Below are positions 24,789-32,384 of a DNA stretch of 64,000 bases, one piece after another (within the stretch, counting starts at the first letter, position 1; every line of letters starts with the position of its first letter). The notes under the pieces were generated by a model. It ran no database searches. It was not told the origin of the DNA and saw nothing but the letters and a program-made list of their open reading frames with translations. The position numbers and the translations under genes are program-made. The stretch lies in assembly GCF_009834875.1 (NCBI RefSeq), contig NZ_WVHT01000002.1, forward strand, positions 434,001 through 498,000, given 5' to 3'. Origin of the DNA: Hufsiella arboris (lineage in GTDB: Bacteria > Bacteroidota > Bacteroidia > Sphingobacteriales > Sphingobacteriaceae).

Positions 24789-25949
24789 ATGAACGAAAAT
24801 TTAAATGCGCAGATCGAAGATTTAGATCTGATCAGGCGCAGCGCCAGTGATTTTGCACAAATGTATATCAAGCCACACGTGATGGAATGGGATGAGTCGC
24901 AAACTTTTCCTGTAGAAATATTCCGACAGATGGGAGACCAGGGCTTTATGGGTGTTCTGGTTCCTGAGTCCTATGGCGGATCTGGGTTGAATTATGAAGC
25001 TTATATCGCTGTACTGGATGAGATATCGCAGGTTTGCGGCTCAATCGGGCTTTCTTTAGCGGCACATAACTCTCTATGTACCAATCACATTTTACTGTTC
25101 GGCAATGAAGATCAAAAATCAAAATACCTGCCGTTACTGGCAAGTGGAAAGTGGATCGGCGCCTGGGGTTTAACTGAAACAAACACTGGTTCGGATGCTG
25201 GTGCCATGCAAACGGTGGCGGTTCGCGATGGAAATGACTGGATCCTGAACGGATCAAAGAATTTTATCACACACGCCATCAGCGGCGATGTATCAGTTGT
25301 TATCGCGCGAACAGGCGCTGTAGGCGAATCAAATAGTACCACTGCCTTTATAATTGAAAAAGGAACCCCGGGATTTACCGCCGGGAAAAAGGAAAATAAG
25401 ATGGGAATGCGTGCCTCGGAAACCGCTTGTTTGTTTTTTGATAACTGCCGCGTACCGAACGAAAATGTTTTAGGTAAAGTCGGCGAGGGTTTTAAACAAT
25501 CGCTGGGAGTGCTAGACGGCGGCCGGATTTCCATCGCAACTTTAGCGCTTGGAATTGCAAAAGGTGCGTATAAAGCGGCTCTAGATTATGCTCAGCAACG
25601 TGAACAATTCGGTAAACCAATCGCGCAATTTCAGGCAATAGGTTTTAAACTGGCGGAAATGGCAACTAAAATTGAAACGGCAGAATTACTAATTATGAAA
25701 GCCGGCTCGTTAAAAGATCAGGGCCAAAAGGTTACGAAAGTGTCTGCAATGGCCAAATATTACGCTTCGGAAATCGCTGTTGAGGTTGCTAATGAATCTG
25801 TTCAGATTCATGGCGGTTATGGTTTTACCAAGGATTATCCTGCCGAGAAATTCTACCGCGATGTGAAATTGTGCACAATAGGCGAGGGCACCACCGAAAT
25901 TCAAAAAATCGTAATTTCCAGGGAAATTTTAAAGGAAGCTAAAGCGTGA
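24789..25949 (+). CDS. Acyl-CoA dehydrogenase (isovaleryl-CoA or short-chain type)
   Basis: 386-residue FAD enzyme of the medium/short-chain acyl-CoA dehydrogenase family. Motifs: GVLVPESYGGSGLNYEAY near 55, WGLTETNTGSDAGAM near 130, MGMRASETACLFFDNCRVPNE near 205, QREQFGKPIAQFQAIGFKLA near 275, and the catalytic IGEGTTEIQ near 370 containing the active-site glutamate region. As first gene of a tight three-gene set with HMG-CoA lyase (4-bp overlap) and enoyl-CoA hydratase, it most likely acts in leucine degradation as an isovaleryl-CoA dehydrogenase. Sequence alone does not separate this from butyryl-CoA dehydrogenase. Confidence 0.85.
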   Translation: MNENLNAQIEDLDLIRRSASDFAQMYIKPHVMEWDESQTFPVEIFRQMGDQGFMGVLVPESYGGSGLNYEAYIAVLDEISQVCGSIGLSLAAHNSLCTNHILLFGNEDQKSKYLPLLASGKWIGAWGLTETNTGSDAGAMQTVAVRDGNDWILNGSKNFITHAISGDVSVVIARTGAVGESNSTTAFIIEKGTPGFTAGKKENKMGMRASETACLFFDNCRVPNENVLGKVGEGFKQSLGVLDGGRISIATLALGIAKGAYKAALDYAQQREQFGKPIAQFQAIGFKLAEMATKIETAELLIMKAGSLKDQGQKVTKVSAMAKYYASEIAVEVANESVQIHGGYGFTKDYPAEKFYRDVKLCTIGEGTTEIQKIVISREILKEAKA

Positions 25950-26800
25950 TAAAACTCATCGAGTGCCCCCGGGACGCCATCCAGGGAATCAATCCATTTA
26001 TTCCAACTGAAAAGAAAGTACGATATATCAATGAGCTTTTAGGTGTCGGTTTTGATACAATTGATTTTGGAAGTTTTGTTTCGCCAAAAGCGATTCCTCA
26101 AATGGCTGATACAAAAGAAGTTTTGGAACTGCTTGATACCAGTTCGACAAAATCAAAACTGTTAGCTATTATAGCCAACGAGCGGGGAGCAACCGAGGCT
26201 TGCAAATTCTACCAGGTTAGCTGCCTTGGATATCCGTTTTCGATTTCCGAGACATTTCAGCTTCGGAATACTAACGCGACAATAAAAGAATCTGTTGAAC
26301 GCGTTAAAGTCATCGCGGAGCTCTGCCACAAATATGAAAAAGAACTCGTTATCTATATTTCGATGGCGTTTGGCAATCCCTATGGCGACGATTGGAACGC
26401 AGATGTTGCGTTAAAATGGATGGGCGAACTGGAAAAACTTGAGATTAGAACCTTTTCCCTGGCTGATACCGTTGGCGTTGCCGAACCCGAAACGATAAGT
26501 TATTTATTTACTAACCTGTTAACTGAACATCCGGGACTCGAATTTGGCGCTCATTTCCATACCAGGCCTGATAATTGGAAGGAGAAGATTGAATCGGCAT
26601 GGAATGCCGGATGCCGGCGTTTCGACAGCGCGGTGCTGGGATTTGGGGGATGCCCGATGGCTGCTGACGAATTGGTAGGTAATATGGCTACTGAAAATTT
26701 GCTCAGTTTCTTTGATGAAAAGAGTATCCCGACAGGGATCCGTACTGAGCAACTTCAGCAGCAGATTCAATCATTTAAACAGTTAATTTCTGACCACTGA
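25946..26800 (+). CDS. Hydroxymethylglutaryl-CoA lyase
   Basis: 284-residue TIM-barrel lyase that splits HMG-CoA into acetoacetate and acetyl-CoA, the last step of leucine degradation. Key residues seen: the arginine-aspartate of ECPRDAIQG at 7-15, the metal histidines in GAHFHT near 200, and the active-site cysteine in GFGGCPMA near 233. The metal motif reads HFHTR, where the better-studied enzymes have HCHDT, and the N-terminal block is RDAIQ rather than RDGLQ. This points to a divergent subgroup, but all expected ligands are present. Its ATG overlaps the end of the acyl-CoA dehydrogenase gene by 4 bp, so translation is coupled. Confidence 0.88.
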   Translation: MIKLIECPRDAIQGINPFIPTEKKVRYINELLGVGFDTIDFGSFVSPKAIPQMADTKEVLELLDTSSTKSKLLAIIANERGATEACKFYQVSCLGYPFSISETFQLRNTNATIKESVERVKVIAELCHKYEKELVIYISMAFGNPYGDDWNADVALKWMGELEKLEIRTFSLADTVGVAEPETISYLFTNLLTEHPGLEFGAHFHTRPDNWKEKIESAWNAGCRRFDSAVLGFGGCPMAADELVGNMATENLLSFFDEKSIPTGIRTEQLQQQIQSFKQLISDH

Positions 26801-26802
26801 CT

Positions 26803-27624
26803 ATGTATTTTAAACCCGAAGACCTTGATCGATTCGAAGACGTCTCGTTATCGCTCATCAAAACAGAACTTGCAGATAAATTATTAGAGATCACACTAAA
26901 CCGTCCGGAAAAACGCAACGCTTTTACACCGACAATGATAAGGGAACTGGCTTTTGCGCTGGAATATGCTCAACGAAACAGCGACATATGGAACGTTATT
27001 ATAAAGGCTGAAGGCCCGGTTTTCTGTGCCGGAATGGACTTGAAAGTGTTTAAAAATCCTGACTTGGATCAACTGAATCCGTCACTTCCTGTTGCTGAAA
27101 ACGACCCGAATTTAGGCGACATTTTTCGATCATTTACGAAACCGTCAATCGCTTGCGTGGAAGGCAATGTTTATGCTGGTGGTTTTCTGATTGTTGCGGG
27201 ATGTACATTCGCGGTAGCGTCCCGCGAGGTGGATTTTTCTTTAACGGAAGTGCAGCGCGGCCTTTTCCCCATGCAGGTTATGGGAGCGTTACTTCCTATC
27301 ATGCCGGCTAGAAAAGTACTGGAACTTTGCCTTCTTGCAAAAACCATTTCGGCGCCGGAAGCACATCAACTCGGCTTGATAAGTCATGTGAGTGATGGCG
27401 ATGTAACAGATATGGCGAGAAGTTTATCTGCTAAGCTGATGGAAAATGCACCACTAGCTATACACAAAGGTCTCGAAGCTTACAATTGGCTTCGTGCTGT
27501 TCCGGAGGAAGAAAAGTTTAAATTTCTGGCTGGTGAGCTGGATAAAATCCGTTTGTCAGAAGATTTTGCGGAAGGACTAAAGGCGTTCGAAGAAAAAAGA
27601 AAACCTGTTTGGAAAAACAAGTAA
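26803..27624 (+). CDS. Enoyl-CoA hydratase/isomerase, possible methylglutaconyl-CoA hydratase
   Basis: 273-residue crotonase-family enzyme. The core starts at about residue 25 with LEITLNRPEKRNAFTPTMI. The oxyanion-hole sequences are VFCAGMDLKVF near 75 and VYAGGFLIVAGCTFAVA near 125, followed by SLTEVQRGLFP. In other crotonases the catalytic glutamates lie near GG and in the EVQRG-type block; the one in EVQRGLFP is visible. Two bases separate it from the HMG-CoA lyase stop, so it closes the three-gene operon. Methylglutaconyl-CoA hydration is the step between carboxylase and lyase, and is the best fit by context. Confidence 0.8.
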   Translation: MYFKPEDLDRFEDVSLSLIKTELADKLLEITLNRPEKRNAFTPTMIRELAFALEYAQRNSDIWNVIIKAEGPVFCAGMDLKVFKNPDLDQLNPSLPVAENDPNLGDIFRSFTKPSIACVEGNVYAGGFLIVAGCTFAVASREVDFSLTEVQRGLFPMQVMGALLPIMPARKVLELCLLAKTISAPEAHQLGLISHVSDGDVTDMARSLSAKLMENAPLAIHKGLEAYNWLRAVPEEEKFKFLAGELDKIRLSEDFAEGLKAFEEKRKPVWKNK

Positions 27625-27625
27625 T

Positions 27626-27660
27626 AAAACGCAGGCAGCGTTCGAACACTGTCTGCGTTT
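27626..27660. terminator. Bidirectional intrinsic terminator
   Basis: AAAACGCAGGCAG pairs with CTGTCTGCGTTT around CGTTCGAACA, with A and T runs on both sides. It sits between the convergent enoyl-CoA hydratase and DUF6799 genes, 2 and 9 bp from their stops. Confidence 0.85.
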
Positions 27661-27668
27661 ATAAGCGA

Positions 27669-28019
27669 TTACATTTTATGCATCGGCATCATTTTTCCAT
27701 TCATATCCACAGACTCGCCATTCTTTAGCTTCATTGATTTACCGGACTTAGATTTAACTGTTCCGTCGGTCATGATCATGGTTCCGTTTTTCAGGGCCAT
27801 GTCTTTTGTCATTTCCATCGTTTTGCCGTCTTTCATCAGCATCATTTTTCCATCTTCCATCATTACACAATCTTTCATCTGATGATCCATCTTCATTTTG
27901 CTTTTGGTTGTATCCTGCCTTGCGGTTGAAGGATTTACAGGCATAGCATAAGCAGAAGACAGGCAGGCGAGGTACGTTACAGCAAGGGCTGCTGACATAA
28001 TTTTAATACTTGTTTTCAT
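27669..28019 (-). CDS. DUF6799 methionine-rich exported protein
   Basis: 116 residues with a signal peptide (residues 1-25, ending SSAYA). The mature part consists of two similar repeats with many M, K and D residues: DCVMMEDGKMMLMKDGKTME and NGTMIMTDGTVKSKSGKSMK, followed by NGESVDMNGKMMPMHKM. These repeats are the Bacteroidota family DUF6799. The methionine and aspartate pattern suggests copper or other metal binding in the periplasm, but this is an inference; no function is established. It is a single gene convergent with the leucine-degradation operon. Confidence 0.85.
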   Translation of the reverse strand: MKTSIKIMSAALAVTYLACLSSAYAMPVNPSTARQDTTKSKMKMDHQMKDCVMMEDGKMMLMKDGKTMEMTKDMALKNGTMIMTDGTVKSKSGKSMKLKNGESVDMNGKMMPMHKM

Positions 28020-28115
28020 TTTATTAGGGGTTAGTGATTATATTAGTTACAGTTGTTTTCGTAATTAGTTTCTGCTTTTCGAATCAAATTATAAGCAAGT
28101 CTTATATTTGCCTTC

Positions 28116-28481
28116 ATGGGAGCATTCCGCCAGAAAGTCGCTTTAGAAAACGTACGTTTTTTTGCCTATCACGGTTTTTATCCCGAGGAACAATTGACTG
28201 GAAATGAATTCGTATTAACGCTTGAAACTGAACAGGATATCTTTACTAACAGTTCTGAGGACTTATCATCGACCGTTAATTACGAACGTTTATTTGAAAT
28301 AGCTAATGATCGGATGAAGCAGACGAAAAAACTGCTTGAAACTGTTGCCTATGCTATTTTGGATGACATACACCGCGAGTTTTTAGCAGTAGACTTTATC
28401 CGTGTTTCCATTCGTAAAACTAATTTACCCATGGCCGGCGATATCGGCAATTCGCTGGTTGAACTAACCTATAAAAGATAA
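28116..28481 (+). CDS. folB: Dihydroneopterin aldolase
   Basis: 121-residue enzyme that converts 7,8-dihydroneopterin to 6-hydroxymethyl-7,8-dihydropterin in folate synthesis. The FolB pattern is clear: VALENVRFFAYHGFYPEEQL at the N-terminus with the conserved tyrosine-histidine-glycine, the TVNYERLFEI block near 55, LLETVAYAILDDI near 80, and SIRKTNLPMAGDIG near 102 containing the catalytic lysine. The length is normal. It is followed after 1 bp by the FAD oxidase gene. Confidence 0.93.
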   Translation: MGAFRQKVALENVRFFAYHGFYPEEQLTGNEFVLTLETEQDIFTNSSEDLSSTVNYERLFEIANDRMKQTKKLLETVAYAILDDIHREFLAVDFIRVSIRKTNLPMAGDIGNSLVELTYKR

Positions 28482-28482
28482 G

Positions 28483-29880
28483 ATGCCTTTTAACAAAATT
28501 ACCGACGAATTATTTCAGCAGTTTGAAAAGATAACAGGGAAAGACTTTTTATTTCGCGACGACGATAATCTTGAAAACTACTCTCATGATGAAACAGAAG
28601 ATCTTCGATATAAACCCGAGCTTGTAGCCAAGCCGGCTGATTCTATTCAGGTTTCACAACTTCTTAAACTTTGTAATGAACACCGGATTCCTGTAACTCC
28701 AAGAGGTGCGGGCACAGGTTTGAGCGGTGGTGCACTTCCTGTTTTTGGTGGTTTGCTGATCTCGATGGAGCGATTCAATAAGATCCTGGATATAGACGAA
28801 CAAAACCTCCAGGCAACGCTGGAACCCGGAGTTATTACAGAAGTGTTTATCGATTCTGCTGCCGAAAAAGGCCTGTTATACCCGGTTGATCCCGCAAGCA
28901 AGGGAAGTTGCTTTATCGGCGGTAACATCTCACATGGTTCAGGCGGACCGAGAGTTGTAAAATACGGTACGATCCGTGAATATGTACTGAATCTAGAAAT
29001 TGTGCTTCCTAACGGTGAGATCATTTGGACTGGCGCCAATACGCTGAAATACGCCTCAGGCTATAACCTTACACAATTGATCATTGGCTCGGAAGGAACT
29101 TTAGGAATTGTGACGAAGATTGTCGTTAAACTTATTCCAAAGCCGACACAGGATGTTTTGATGCTGGCTTCTTTTGCAACGAATGAGGATGCATGTGCAG
29201 CGGTGTCCGCAATCTTTCGTGCCGGTGTAATTCCTTCTACTCTTGAATTTATGGAAAGGCGCGGCGTGGAATGGGTGATTGAATACGATCATATTCAGTT
29301 TGAATTGAAGGACGGAATTGACGCCTTCCTGCTTATTGAACTGGACGGCAATAATCTTGATATTTTGTTCAATGATGCTGAAAAAGTGAATGAGGTACTT
29401 GAGGCAAATAATTGCATGGACGTACTCTTTGCAGATACATCATCGCAAAAAGAAGAGCTATGGCGAATCAGGCGCACTATGGCTGTTTCTGTTAAATCGA
29501 ATTCGGTTTACAAAGAGGAGGATACGGTAGTACCAAGAGCAGCTTTACCTCAATTGATCAACGGAATCAAGGCGATCGGCAATGCTTATGGTTTTCAATC
29601 GATTTGTTATGGGCATGCCGGCGATGGAAACCTGCACGTCAATATTATTAAAGGCGGCATGACTGATGAAGATTGGAACACTAAATTAAAAGACGGCATC
29701 CGCGAGATTTTTGAATTAACGGTTAAACTTGGCGGCACGATTTCCGGTGAACACGGGATCGGATTGGTACAGAAGGATTATATGCCGGTAAAGTATTCCG
29801 ATGTTAACCTCGGAATTATGCGTGGCATCAAATCAGTTTTTGATCCCAACGGAATTCTGAATCCCGGTAAGATTTTCTAA
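28483..29880 (+). CDS. FAD-binding oxidase, D-lactate dehydrogenase/glycolate oxidase GlcD type
   Basis: 465-residue flavoprotein with an N-terminal FAD_binding_4 (PCMH) domain containing VTPRGAGTGLSGGALPVFGG near 75 and the IGGNISHGSGG block near 145. The C-terminal FAD-oxidase domain has CYGHAGDGNLHVNII near 380 and GTISGEHGIGLVQKDYMP near 415. The family oxidises 2-hydroxy acids such as D-lactate or glycolate with transfer to quinone or a partner iron-sulfur subunit. No partner subunits are adjacent. It begins 1 bp after folB and is probably cotranscribed, with no obvious functional link. Confidence 0.88.
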   Translation: MPFNKITDELFQQFEKITGKDFLFRDDDNLENYSHDETEDLRYKPELVAKPADSIQVSQLLKLCNEHRIPVTPRGAGTGLSGGALPVFGGLLISMERFNKILDIDEQNLQATLEPGVITEVFIDSAAEKGLLYPVDPASKGSCFIGGNISHGSGGPRVVKYGTIREYVLNLEIVLPNGEIIWTGANTLKYASGYNLTQLIIGSEGTLGIVTKIVVKLIPKPTQDVLMLASFATNEDACAAVSAIFRAGVIPSTLEFMERRGVEWVIEYDHIQFELKDGIDAFLLIELDGNNLDILFNDAEKVNEVLEANNCMDVLFADTSSQKEELWRIRRTMAVSVKSNSVYKEEDTVVPRAALPQLINGIKAIGNAYGFQSICYGHAGDGNLHVNIIKGGMTDEDWNTKLKDGIREIFELTVKLGGTISGEHGIGLVQKDYMPVKYSDVNLGIMRGIKSVFDPNGILNPGKIF

Positions 29881-29902
29881 ATTCATTTATTAAAAATGAA
29901 AA

Positions 29903-30550
29903 GTGCTCGATTTTACCTTACATAGCGATGAATTGATATCGGTCTGCGTATCACTGCTTTGCGGGGCAATGATCGGCTTTGAGCGTGAATACCGGAATAA
30001 GGCGGCCGGCCTGAGAACTATTATGCTCATCAGCCTGGGCGCCACTATATTTACGCTTGTATCCTGGCATTTTCGCAGTGGGACAAATGACCGGGTTGCG
30101 TCTAACATTGTTACCGGCATAGGCTTTATCGGCGCAGGTGTGATTTTCAAGGAAAAAATTTGGGTGCGAGGTTTAACAACCGCGGCCGTGATATGGATAT
30201 CGGCCGCTATTGGTATCATGGCCGGCACACATTACTATTTCTTCGCCTTGCTTTTAGCGGTTATAACTGTGACCGTATTATCTGTTTTTCACCTGCTTGA
30301 AAAAGCGATTGACGATTATAGCCACAAGCGCGAATTTATAATTCAGTTTAAAGATCTGGAAGTACGGCATCTTGATTTCATTCAGAACGAAATGAAGAAA
30401 CATCATCTCCGGTCCGAAAAAAAACTCGTTTATCGAACCGAAAGTCAATTGATCGTTGTGCTTGACGTTCGCGGAAAAAGAAAGCTGATAAATCACATGA
30501 ACGAGTTAATGCTCGTGATGCCCGGCGTTGCTTCGTTTGAGGTTATGTGA
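29903..30550 (+). CDS. MgtC/SapB family membrane protein
   Basis: 215 residues. The N-terminal ~140 form four to five transmembrane helices with the family motifs GAMIGFEREYRNKAAGLRT near 20 and GIGFIGAGVIFKE near 72, then GLTTAAVIWISAAIGIMAG. A soluble ACT-like C-terminal domain follows. MgtC proteins act in adaptation to low magnesium or acid, in some species by inhibiting ATP synthase. The start is a GTG at 29903; no ATG in frame precedes the first helix. Its last 8 bp overlap the convergent thioesterase gene. Two magnesium transporter genes lie 20 kb away, not linked. Confidence 0.88.
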   Translation: MLDFTLHSDELISVCVSLLCGAMIGFEREYRNKAAGLRTIMLISLGATIFTLVSWHFRSGTNDRVASNIVTGIGFIGAGVIFKEKIWVRGLTTAAVIWISAAIGIMAGTHYYFFALLLAVITVTVLSVFHLLEKAIDDYSHKREFIIQFKDLEVRHLDFIQNEMKKHHLRSEKKLVYRTESQLIVVLDVRGKRKLINHMNELMLVMPGVASFEVM

Positions 30551-30968
30551 CCAGCATTTCGAAATCTTTCATTTTTGCCAGCTGATAATCTGGGATAGGC
30601 ACACTCTTGCCGATCGAATGATCATAAGCAATACAAACGGTTTTTCCGGTGGCGACAATCTCTTCTGAATCTTTCTTTGCTACAGCCAGCACATATTCCA
30701 GGTCAAAGCTGCTTTTTCCTGTGCGGGAAGTGCGAACATATGCATACAAAACGTCGCCGTATTTTAAAGGCACAAGGTAATTGACTTCGGCTTTACCGAT
30801 CACCACGGATAATTTACTCCAATCCCAGCGCACTACTTCTTTCCAGTAACTGGAACGGGCTATTTCAAAATAAGTTAAATACAGAGCGTTGTTTACATGT
30901 CCGAACGCATCCATATCGCAAAAGCGAATAGGTATTAGTGTTTTGAAGTTAAAATTCTTAAGATTCAT
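30543..30968 (-). CDS. Acyl-CoA thioesterase, hotdog fold
   Basis: 141 residues from the ATG at 30968 (MNLKNFNFKTLIPIRF); an upstream TTG adds three residues only. It belongs to the 4-hydroxybenzoyl-CoA thioesterase/YbgC group, shown by the active-site block RFCDMDAFGHVNNALYLTYF at residues 15-34, with the aspartate in the DxxGHVNN position. It hydrolyses acyl-CoA thioesters; the substrate is unknown. The 3' end overlaps MgtC by 8 bp on the opposite strand. It is a single gene. Confidence 0.85.
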   Translation of the reverse strand: MNLKNFNFKTLIPIRFCDMDAFGHVNNALYLTYFEIARSSYWKEVVRWDWSKLSVVIGKAEVNYLVPLKYGDVLYAYVRTSRTGKSSFDLEYVLAVAKKDSEEIVATGKTVCIAYDHSIGKSVPIPDYQLAKMKDFEMLVT

Positions 30969-31111
30969 TTGCGACAAAATGGCGTAGTAAAATAATTATA
31001 AAAGACAAAATGTCTTATTGCTGGTGTTTTGAAGGTTTAATTGGCAATTGGAATGTGGTTTGAATAATACATTCCAAACACAGTAAATAACAATTTAAAA
31101 AGAAATAGTTT

Positions 31112-31552
31112 ATGACACTTGTAAAATTTGCCAATGGAAATAAAGGAGCTTCGGTGAGCCCTTTTTTAAACGATGTTTTCGGATCTTTTTTTAACGATGC
31201 ATATGTTTCAGACAGATTGGTTTCTCGTGTTCCAGCGGTGAACATCGCCGAAACGGAAAATCATTATCACATTGAATTAGCTGCTCCTGGTTTAAGTAAA
31301 GAGGATTTCAAATTAAATCTTGAAAAAGATGTTTTAACGATTTCAGCGGAAACTAAATCAGAAAGCACCGACGAAAACAAAAAATATAACCGCAAAGAGT
31401 ATAGCTACTCTTCCTTCGTTCGCTCGTTTACATTACCTGAAACAGCCGATCATGCTAATATCGAAGCAGAATACAACAACGGCGTTTTAAAAATCAACGT
31501 TGCGAAAAAAGAAGAAGCAAAGATCGTTAACAGAGAAATATCTGTAAAATAG
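31112..31552 (+). CDS. Small heat-shock protein, Hsp20/alpha-crystallin family
   Basis: 146-residue ATP-independent chaperone. The alpha-crystallin domain runs from about residue 40 (VPAVNIAETENHYHIELAAPG) to 138, including FVRSFTLPETADHANIEAEY and the NGVLKINVAKKEE block. The C-terminal tail has an I-x-V-type motif (REISVK) that binds neighbouring subunits in oligomers. The N-terminal segment (SPFLNDVFGSFFNDAY) is the flexible substrate-binding arm. It is a single gene ending in a strong terminator. TTGGCA near 31039 and ATAATA 17 nt downstream could be its promoter, but this is a weak call. Confidence 0.93.
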   Translation: MTLVKFANGNKGASVSPFLNDVFGSFFNDAYVSDRLVSRVPAVNIAETENHYHIELAAPGLSKEDFKLNLEKDVLTISAETKSESTDENKKYNRKEYSYSSFVRSFTLPETADHANIEAEYNNGVLKINVAKKEEAKIVNREISVK

Positions 31553-31578
31553 GTTCATTAGTTTTGGTTTAGGTTGAT

Positions 31579-31610
31579 TGGGTTCCGGCAACGGAGCCCT
31601 TTCTTTTTTT
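31579..31610. terminator. Intrinsic terminator after hsp20
   Basis: GGGTTCCG and CGGAGCCC pair around GCAA and are followed by TTTCTTTTTTT. It is strong for the plus-strand gene; the minus-strand PAP2 gene ends 4 bases beyond. Confidence 0.85.
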
Positions 31611-31613
31611 AAG

Positions 31614-32351
31614 CTAGTTACTTACCTGGCTGTCCGTTTGTAAATCACTGGATTTAGCTGCTTTCTTTTTGCTGAATTTTTCAATCTGCGTTAATGTGGT
31701 AATTGAAATAATTAACCAGATCGTACCCATGCAAAACCCGGCGATCACGTCGGTAGCGTAATGCACCTGGAGATAAATTCTGCTGAAGCCTATGGATAAA
31801 ATCAATAACGTCAATAAAAAAATAAGACCGATGCGAATTGGTTTTTTTAAGCCTGTGTTCCAGATGAAAAATATGATGAGGCCGTAAAACGTAACACTGC
31901 TCATAGCGTGTCCGCTCGGAAAACTTAAACCGCGTGCCGGATCGAGAAGTGGTGTCAGTGGCCGGTGACGATTAAAGATTTTTTTCAAAACCAACATCAT
32001 CAATACGCTGCTTAGCGCTATTGCCGGAACACGGATTGAATACCACCGGTGCTTCCTTACAAATAAAAAGAAACACATGAGCAACAAGTTGGCCGCTATC
32101 AGAAACTGGTAGTCACCCAAAAAGGATATCGCAACCATCAGGTTGTTGTTTCGCGGCGAAACTAATGTGCGGGTATAACTGAACGCCTGTTCGTCGAAAA
32201 GGTGATTATTATCGACAAAAATATAGTCAACGATATAAAGAAAACCTATGATAGCAAGCCCAAACAGTAAAAGTGAAAGCAAAGATTCAACTGTAAGAAG
32301 TAACAGCGACGCAACAACTTTTTTATAAATTTTCTTTGTTGAACTTATCAT
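31614..32351 (-). CDS. PAP2-family membrane phosphatase
   Basis: 245-residue membrane protein with about six helices and the three PAP2 phosphatase motifs: KKIFNRHRP (K-x6-R-P) near 120, SFPSGHA near 143, and SRIYLQVHYATDV near 195 with the catalytic histidine. Members dephosphorylate phosphatidic acid, undecaprenyl diphosphate or related lipids at the outer face of the inner membrane. The N-terminal helix follows a basic start (STKKIYKKV). It could serve wall or lipid A carrier recycling; the substrate is not decided by sequence. It is 33 bp downstream of the unknown gene on the same strand. Confidence 0.9.
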   Translation of the reverse strand: MISSTKKIYKKVVASLLLLTVESLLSLLLFGLAIIGFLYIVDYIFVDNNHLFDEQAFSYTRTLVSPRNNNLMVAISFLGDYQFLIAANLLLMCFFLFVRKHRWYSIRVPAIALSSVLMMLVLKKIFNRHRPLTPLLDPARGLSFPSGHAMSSVTFYGLIIFFIWNTGLKKPIRIGLIFLLTLLILSIGFSRIYLQVHYATDVIAGFCMGTIWLIISITTLTQIEKFSKKKAAKSSDLQTDSQVSN

Positions 32352-32384
32352 TTAAACACTTGATATTGAATAACCACTATTTAT

